Of a DNA stretch of 64,000 nucleotides, positions 59,654-64,000 are shown in pieces. Origin of the DNA: Streptomyces varsoviensis. GTDB taxonomy: Bacteria > Actinomycetota > Actinomycetes > Streptomycetales > Streptomycetaceae. A program made the position numbers and the translations under genes. Every line of letters begins with the position of its first letter. The first letter of the stretch is position 1. The notes under the pieces were generated by a model, which was not told where the DNA came from, searched no databases, and saw only the letters and a program-made list of their open reading frames with translations. The stretch covers positions 434,001 to 498,000 of the forward strand of contig NZ_JOBF01000001.1 in assembly GCF_000718635.1 (NCBI RefSeq), written 5' to 3'.

Positions 59654-60256
59654 TCAGAGCCCCCCACGGCCGGAGGCCCGCAGGTGGGCGATGCCCAGGT
59701 CGAGGGCGGATTCCAGATAGCGGTCGCTGCCCGTGGTCAGGAGGATCAGTACGCCGCCCTGGATACCGGCTAGCAGGGCCGCCGCCTCGCGGTCGGCGTC
59801 CAGCTCGGGGCCGATCTCGCCGCTCTCCTGCATGTGGCGGACGCCCGTCGCGAGCTGCCGTTGCCAGCGGTCGAGGAGTTCGCCGGCCACGGTCCGGGTG
59901 GCGTCGTTGGCCGCGCCGAGCTGGGCGAGGGCCGTGTGGAGCGGGCAGTCGCTGCGCTGGGCGCGGTAGCGGGCGACGACCTTGTCGCGCCACTGGTGCC
60001 AGGCGGGCCAGGAGGTGAGGGAGCCCAGCTCCGGCTGCTGGTCCTCGATGACGCGGTCGGCCTCGTACCGGGCCACGGCGAGGAGCAGCGCGTCCTTCCC
60101 GTCGGGGAAGTAGTGGAAGAGCTGGCTCTTGCTGGTCGCCGTGCGGGCCATGACGTCCTCCAGGCGCAGCGCGAACACGCCCTGTTCGCGGATCTGCTCG
60201 GCGGCGCCCTCGATGATGCGCTGCCTGGTGGCGGCGCCTTTGCGGGTCAACGGCAC
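59654..60256 (-). CDS. TetR family transcriptional regulator
   Basis: The protein has 200 residues from GTG at 60256 with a strong AGGAGG at 7 bases. The TetR helix-turn-helix is LRLEDVMARTATSKSQLFHYFPDGKDAL near residues 25-52, followed by an all-helical ligand domain with a C-terminal part like TetR_C_6/YxaF regulators (CPLHTALAQLG). It lies 157 bases upstream of the qor stop on the same strand, on the far side of qor's end, and probably regulates qor. Confidence 0.9.
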   Translation of the reverse strand: MPLTRKGAATRQRIIEGAAEQIREQGVFALRLEDVMARTATSKSQLFHYFPDGKDALLLAVARYEADRVIEDQQPELGSLTSWPAWHQWRDKVVARYRAQRSDCPLHTALAQLGAANDATRTVAGELLDRWQRQLATGVRHMQESGEIGPELDADREAAALLAGIQGGVLILLTTGSDRYLESALDLGIAHLRASGRGGL

Positions 60257-60352
60257 GTGTGGTCCTCCTGGTACGAACGGGCGTCTGCCATTCAAGCGCG
60301 GCCGAGCCGGAGCGGGGAGGGGAGGCACCGGAGGCACCACCCCGGTCACAGG

Positions 60353-60410
60353 CACCGACACCGACACCGACACCGACACCGAGACCGACACCGAGATCGG
60401 CACCGGCACC
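60353..60410. repeat. 6-bp (CACCGA) repeats at the qor gene end
   Basis: About nine CACCGA or near-CACCGA units lie directly after the qor stop codon, between qor and the TetR gene. Confidence 0.8.
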
Positions 60411-60413
60411 AGG

Positions 60414-61376
60414 TCACGGCAGGAGCAGCAGCTTGCCCGTGGTCCGGCGCGATTCGAGGTCGGTATGGGCGCGGGCCGCGTCCGCGAGGGCGTAGCGCCC
60501 CGTGATCCGCGGCGTGAGCCGCCCCTCCAGGGCCAGGTCGAAGACCTCGCCGGTCCGCCGCAGCAGAGCTTCGCGGGTGGCGACGTGATGGTGCACGACG
60601 GGGTAGGTCAGCAGGATGCTGTTGGGCAGGTCGGTGGGGCGCAGTGTCGGCACGCCCATGAAGGGGCCGTAGTAGGCGTGCACCCCGTGGGGGCGCAGGG
60701 CCGCCTGGGAAGAGCGGAACGTCTCGGCGCCGCCGCCGTCGTAGACGACATCGGCGCCCTGCCCGCCGGTCAGCTCCCTGACGCGCTCCTCGAAGCCGCC
60801 CCCGGCGTGGACCAGTACGTGCTCGGCGCCGGCTTCCTTCGCGACGGGCGCCTTCTCCTCGCGGGAGACCAGGGCGATCACGCGGCCGCCGCGGGCCTTG
60901 ATCATCTGCGTGAGCAGCCGGCCGACCCCGCCCGCCGCCGCGTGCACCACGGCGGTGTCGCCCGGTCCGGCGGGGTACGTCTCGGTGCTCAAGTGGCTGG
61001 CGGTCAGCCCCTGCATCATCAGCGCGGCGGCCGTCTCGTCGCTGATTCCGTCGGCCACCTTGACCAGCGAGCTGGCCGGTACGGCCAGCAGTTCGGCGTA
61101 GCTGCCCGGGTGGTAGAACCACGCCACCCGGTCGCCGACGGCGAGGTCCCGTACGCCTTCGCCGAGCGCCTCGACGTAACCCATCCCTTCCACCCCGAGG
61201 ACGGCCGGCGCGGCCCACCCGGGTCCGCCCTGCGTCCGCGCCCCGGCATCCATGAAATTCACCCCGGCGGCGCCCAGCCGTACGAGCGCCTCGCCTGGCC
61301 CGGCTACGGGGTCCGGCAGCTCCGTCCAGCGCATGACCTCGGGGCCGCCGTGCTCTTCTATGCGGATGGCGTGCAT
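60414..61376 (-). CDS. qor: NADPH:quinone oxidoreductase (zeta-crystallin-like)
   Basis: This 320-residue zinc-free MDR protein has MHAIRIEEHGGPEVMRW at the start, GVNFMDAGARTQG, the cofactor motif VVHAAAGGVGRLLTQMIKARG, and YDGGGAETF, ending in a TGKLLLLP C-terminus typical of quinone reductases. It reduces quinones or enones with NADPH. A palindrome (TTGGAC N6 GTCCAA) lies ~70 bases upstream of its start and may be the TetR protein's operator. Confidence 0.92.
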   Translation of the reverse strand: MHAIRIEEHGGPEVMRWTELPDPVAGPGEALVRLGAAGVNFMDAGARTQGGPGWAAPAVLGVEGMGYVEALGEGVRDLAVGDRVAWFYHPGSYAELLAVPASSLVKVADGISDETAAALMMQGLTASHLSTETYPAGPGDTAVVHAAAGGVGRLLTQMIKARGGRVIALVSREEKAPVAKEAGAEHVLVHAGGGFEERVRELTGGQGADVVYDGGGAETFRSSQAALRPHGVHAYYGPFMGVPTLRPTDLPNSILLTYPVVHHHVATREALLRRTGEVFDLALEGRLTPRITGRYALADAARAHTDLESRRTTGKLLLLP

Positions 61377-61436
61377 GGGTGAACCTCTCTGCGAGAGTGG
61401 ACGTGTCGTGGGGGAACGGCAGCACGCTAGGCCGCC

Positions 61437-61474
61437 AAAAAAAATTGGACCAGCAAGTCCAAAACCTGCTGGTC
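61437..61474 (-). terminator. Rho-independent terminator with T8 tract (minus strand)
   Basis: Read on the minus strand, GACCAGCA (61474-61467) and TGCTGGTC (61455-61448) form an 8-bp stem, followed by CAA and then eight T residues (61444-61437). This is the only hairpin in the window with a classical T-run. It would end the ABC transporter message. Inside it, TTGGAC and GTCCAA (61445-61462) form a second dyad that could instead be an operator for qor. Confidence 0.7.
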
Positions 61475-61632
61475 AGGGGCGCGTTGGCACTCCGTGCCGA
61501 GGCCGCGCGGCGAGCGAATCCAAGGCCGCGCGGCAGGCGGGACCCCAGCCGCGCGGCAGGCGGGCACGAAGCTGAGCGCTGCCGCCCGGCGAACGGGCAC
61601 GAAGCCGGAGGGCGCCACGCGGCCGCCGGGGG

Positions 61633-63690
61633 CTACAGCCTCTCCTCCTCCGGTTCGGCGGAGACTTGGTAGGACAGCAGTTGCGCGAACAGGCCCGGCT
61701 GCTGGGCCAGTTCCGTATAGGTGCCCTCCTGCACGATCCTGCCCTCGTCGAGGACGACGATCCGGTCGGCGACCGCGACATTGGTGATGCGGTGGGTCAC
61801 CAGCAGCACGATCCGGTCCCGGGCCAGGCCGCGCAGCCGCTGGAAGACGCGGTACTCGGCGCGGGGGTCCAGGTTCGCGGTCGGCTCGTCGAGGACCAGC
61901 AGGCCGGCCTCGCGGAAGAACGCCCTGGCGAGGGCGATGCGCTGCCACTGACCGCCGCTCAGTTCCTCGCCGTTGAGCCATTCGCGGGCGAGGAGGGTGC
62001 CGAGGCCCGCGCCGAGGCCGTCGACGACCTCGTCGGCGCCGGCGGCTTCGCACGCCTCGCGCACCGCGGCGTCGCCGCGCGCCGAGGGCTGCCCCAGGGT
62101 GACGTTCTCGCGTACGGTCAGCGGCCAGCGCGCGTAGTCCTGGGGGACCAGCGCCACCTGTCGCCACAGCTCCTGCGGGTCGGTGTCGCCTGTGGGCACA
62201 CCGTCCCACAGGACCTGTCCGTTCGTGGCCAGGTACAGGCCGCTGACCAGCTTCGACAGCGTCGACTTGCCCGAGCCGTTGAAGCCGACGAGCGCGGTGA
62301 CCTCGCCCCGGCGCAGGGTGAGCGAGACGTCGGACAGCGCGTCGCGGTCCTTGCCCGCGTAGCGGTGGCTCACCGACTTGATCTCGATCGTCTTCGGCCG
62401 GCCGGGGCGGCGCGTGCCCCGGCGCATGCGGTAGCCGCCCGCTCTGTCCAGGAAGCCGGTCCAGTCGTCCATGTACAGCCCGGTGCGCATGGCGCGCGCC
62501 CCGATGGCGACCAGGCCGCGGACCGACTGGCCCGCCGTCTGAAGGGCGAAGACCGCCGTGCCCGCGGCTCCGACGCCGATACGGCCGGTGGCCAGCAGGA
62601 CCACCACCGTCGCCCACACCACGGACGACCCCACGCCGCCGCACGCCGCACCCACCAGGGACATCCGGGCGCCCTTGTCCGCCGCGGCGCGGTCCTCGCG
62701 GTTGATGCGGGCCACGGTCTGCCCGTAACGGCCGGACAGGAAGGCGGCCATGGTGCCGGCGCGGATCTGATCGGCGGCCTCGCGGGTGAAGATGTGCCAG
62801 CGCAGTACGGACAGCATCCGGTTGTCGCCGTTGCTGCGCAGGTTCGCCAGGTAGCGCACCCGGGCGGCGCTGATCTGGGCCAGGGCCTGCGGCAGGCTGG
62901 CCGCCACCAGGAGCGGGAGCAGGGTCCAGTGCACTCCGGCCAGTACGACCGCCCCCGCGAGGAAGCCGGCGCCGGAGGCGATCAGGTCCTGGCCCTCGTT
63001 GATGAGGTCGCCGGTGACCTGCGCCCCGCGGTCGGCGGCTTCACGGTCGCGGTTGAAGTCGGGTTCGTCGTACGCGCACAGTTCGACCTCGGCGCAGCCG
63101 GTGAGCAGCATCTGCTCGGCTTCCCGCGACATCATCGGGCCCAGCCGGGAGGACAGCCAGTTCGTGGTGATCCCCAGCAGGGCGCGCACGCCGGCCGCGC
63201 CGGCCAGTAAGGCGACCGACGGCCACGCCTCCAGGAGCCGGTCGTACACCTCTCCGTCGGCGAGCAACGCGCTGAGGGTGCCGCTGATGGCGACCAGGCC
63301 GACGGCCTGGAGCACGCCGGAGAGCGTCTGGCACACCAGCAGCCCGACGGTCGCCCGCGGGTCGACCCGCCAGGCCAGGGCGAGCGACCGCCGTACGAGC
63401 CGCGGCAGCCGCCGGGCCATGTCGCGCATCCGGATCGAGCGGCCCGCCGCCTCCCGGCTACCGGTGAGGTCGACGTACCGCATCGTCCCGCCGTCGGGCG
63501 CGGGCGCGGCAGCCGACCCACCCCCAGTCCCGTTCCCCGCCCTATTCCCCGTCCCCTTCGCCGTGCCGTTCTCCGGCTCGTTCCCCGGCCCGTTCCCCGG
63601 CCCGTTTCTCGGCCCGGCGTATGAGGCCGGGGGGCCGGTGCGGGGTTCGGGGAGGCCGTCGGTCGGCGGCGTACCGGCGGACTCGCTCAT
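61633..63690 (-). CDS. ABC transporter, fused membrane and ATPase domains
   Basis: The protein has 685 residues from ATG at 63690; a GTG 21 codons upstream is less likely. A Gly/Asn-rich ~70-residue tail (repeated NGPGN units) is followed by six membrane helices and an ATPase with Walker A VGFNGSGKST, signature LSGGQWQRIALARA, Walker B LLVLDEPTANLD and switch VTHRITNV. It resembles exporters in bacterial peptide and natural-product clusters, but no precursor gene adjoins it. A TTA codon (63210-63208) suggests bldA control. Confidence 0.92.
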   Translation of the reverse strand: MSESAGTPPTDGLPEPRTGPPASYAGPRNGPGNGPGNEPENGTAKGTGNRAGNGTGGGSAAAPAPDGGTMRYVDLTGSREAAGRSIRMRDMARRLPRLVRRSLALAWRVDPRATVGLLVCQTLSGVLQAVGLVAISGTLSALLADGEVYDRLLEAWPSVALLAGAAGVRALLGITTNWLSSRLGPMMSREAEQMLLTGCAEVELCAYDEPDFNRDREAADRGAQVTGDLINEGQDLIASGAGFLAGAVVLAGVHWTLLPLLVAASLPQALAQISAARVRYLANLRSNGDNRMLSVLRWHIFTREAADQIRAGTMAAFLSGRYGQTVARINREDRAAADKGARMSLVGAACGGVGSSVVWATVVVLLATGRIGVGAAGTAVFALQTAGQSVRGLVAIGARAMRTGLYMDDWTGFLDRAGGYRMRRGTRRPGRPKTIEIKSVSHRYAGKDRDALSDVSLTLRRGEVTALVGFNGSGKSTLSKLVSGLYLATNGQVLWDGVPTGDTDPQELWRQVALVPQDYARWPLTVRENVTLGQPSARGDAAVREACEAAGADEVVDGLGAGLGTLLAREWLNGEELSGGQWQRIALARAFFREAGLLVLDEPTANLDPRAEYRVFQRLRGLARDRIVLLVTHRITNVAVADRIVVLDEGRIVQEGTYTELAQQPGLFAQLLSYQVSAEPEEERL

Positions 63691-64000
63691 GCCGCCCACC
63701 CCGTATCGGGGCGCCGTGCGCGGACGCCGTCGGCGAGGCGGTGGGTGGTACACGCGGCCGTACCGGCATAGGCGCTGGTGGGAGCGGGCGGGGGAGAGGG
63801 CGTACGAGCGGGAAGGGGGTGCATGGCGGCCTCCAGCGGGGAGTTCGAGAGGATGTCACGGCATCCAACGAAAGCCCCCGCGCTTCGAACGCGTGTGTTT
63901 CGGACGCGCTCGGAACCTTGGGAAGGCTCGGATGCGTTCCTCTGCCGAATACACCGACCCTTACCAGGGCCGGAACCGCCCCGTAACGCCGATGGCCGAA
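63691..64000. other. Right window end, no supported gene
   Basis: Upstream region of the ABC transporter gene. The first part is GC-rich with an Arg/Pro-rich frame; from about 63,870 the composition becomes more balanced, suggesting a promoter. No conserved protein or RNA was recognised. Confidence 0.4.

Overview
The window is very GC-rich DNA with short overlapping gene starts (ATGA, GTGA), frequent GTG starts and rare TTA codons. It carries SARP/AfsR-type, LanKC and DUF5133 genes, so it is most likely from Streptomyces or a close relative (Streptomycetaceae). No rRNA, tRNA, CRISPR array, transposase or phage gene was recognised.

Region 1 (1-10,025, + strand) is the right part of a phosphonate biosynthesis cluster, cut by the left window edge. 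It holds a cobalamin-type radical SAM enzyme, an aldehyde dehydrogenase, a D-2-hydroxyacid dehydrogenase, an iron alcohol dehydrogenase, a hydroxyethylphosphonate dioxygenase (HEPD), PEP mutase, phosphonopyruvate decarboxylase and a TauE/SafE exporter. This set matches the early phosphinothricin route: PEP to phosphonopyruvate to phosphonoacetaldehyde to 2-hydroxyethylphosphonate to hydroxymethylphosphonate, and then probably to phosphonoformate. Two genes carry TTA codons (aldehyde dehydrogenase codon 5, PEP mutase codon 20), which points to bldA control.

Region 2 (10,052-26,756) is a catabolic island. It has a glutamine-synthetase-like ligase plus P450, an acetoacetate-decarboxylase-like protein, an SDR, a MarR regulator, a PuuD-like hydrolase plus PuuC-like dehydrogenase, the homoprotocatechuate meta-cleavage genes hpaE-hpaD-hpaG, an amidohydrolase with a small membrane protein and a sodium:solute symporter, and a luciferase-like monooxygenase. 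Eight copies of one ~20 bp palindrome (consensus near ATCGTTTGGGCTCAAACGAT) sit at every promoter of the island, so it looks like a single MarR regulon for an aromatic amine or amide. The substrate is unknown.

Region 3 (27,398-40,805) is mixed metabolism. It contains a second, orphan cobalamin-type radical SAM enzyme, three LysR regulators next to transporters or dehydrogenases, an Fe-alcohol dehydrogenase/CoA-transferase/acrylyl-CoA-reductase-like group, an MFS protein, a nitronate monooxygenase and an acylphosphatase. Tandem repeats that copy gene 3' ends, including the stop codon, are prominent here.

Region 4 (40,852-49,686) holds a broken isocitrate-lyase/PEP-mutase-superfamily pseudogene and then a class III lanthipeptide locus: AfsR-like SARP regulator, LanKC synthetase, a 42-residue precursor with two SxxSxxxC labionin motifs, and an ABC transporter interrupted by an apparent frameshift.

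Region 5 (49,725-64,000) has a DNA-alkylation-repair-like HEAT protein, an IMP-dehydrogenase remnant, an ArsR/MFS pair, small Streptomyces-type proteins (DUF5133, DUF5701-like, SUKH), two paralogous unknown proteins flanking an MFS transporter, an anchored membrane protein, a TetR/quinone-oxidoreductase pair and an ABC exporter. Strong hairpin terminators lie at many of the gene ends.
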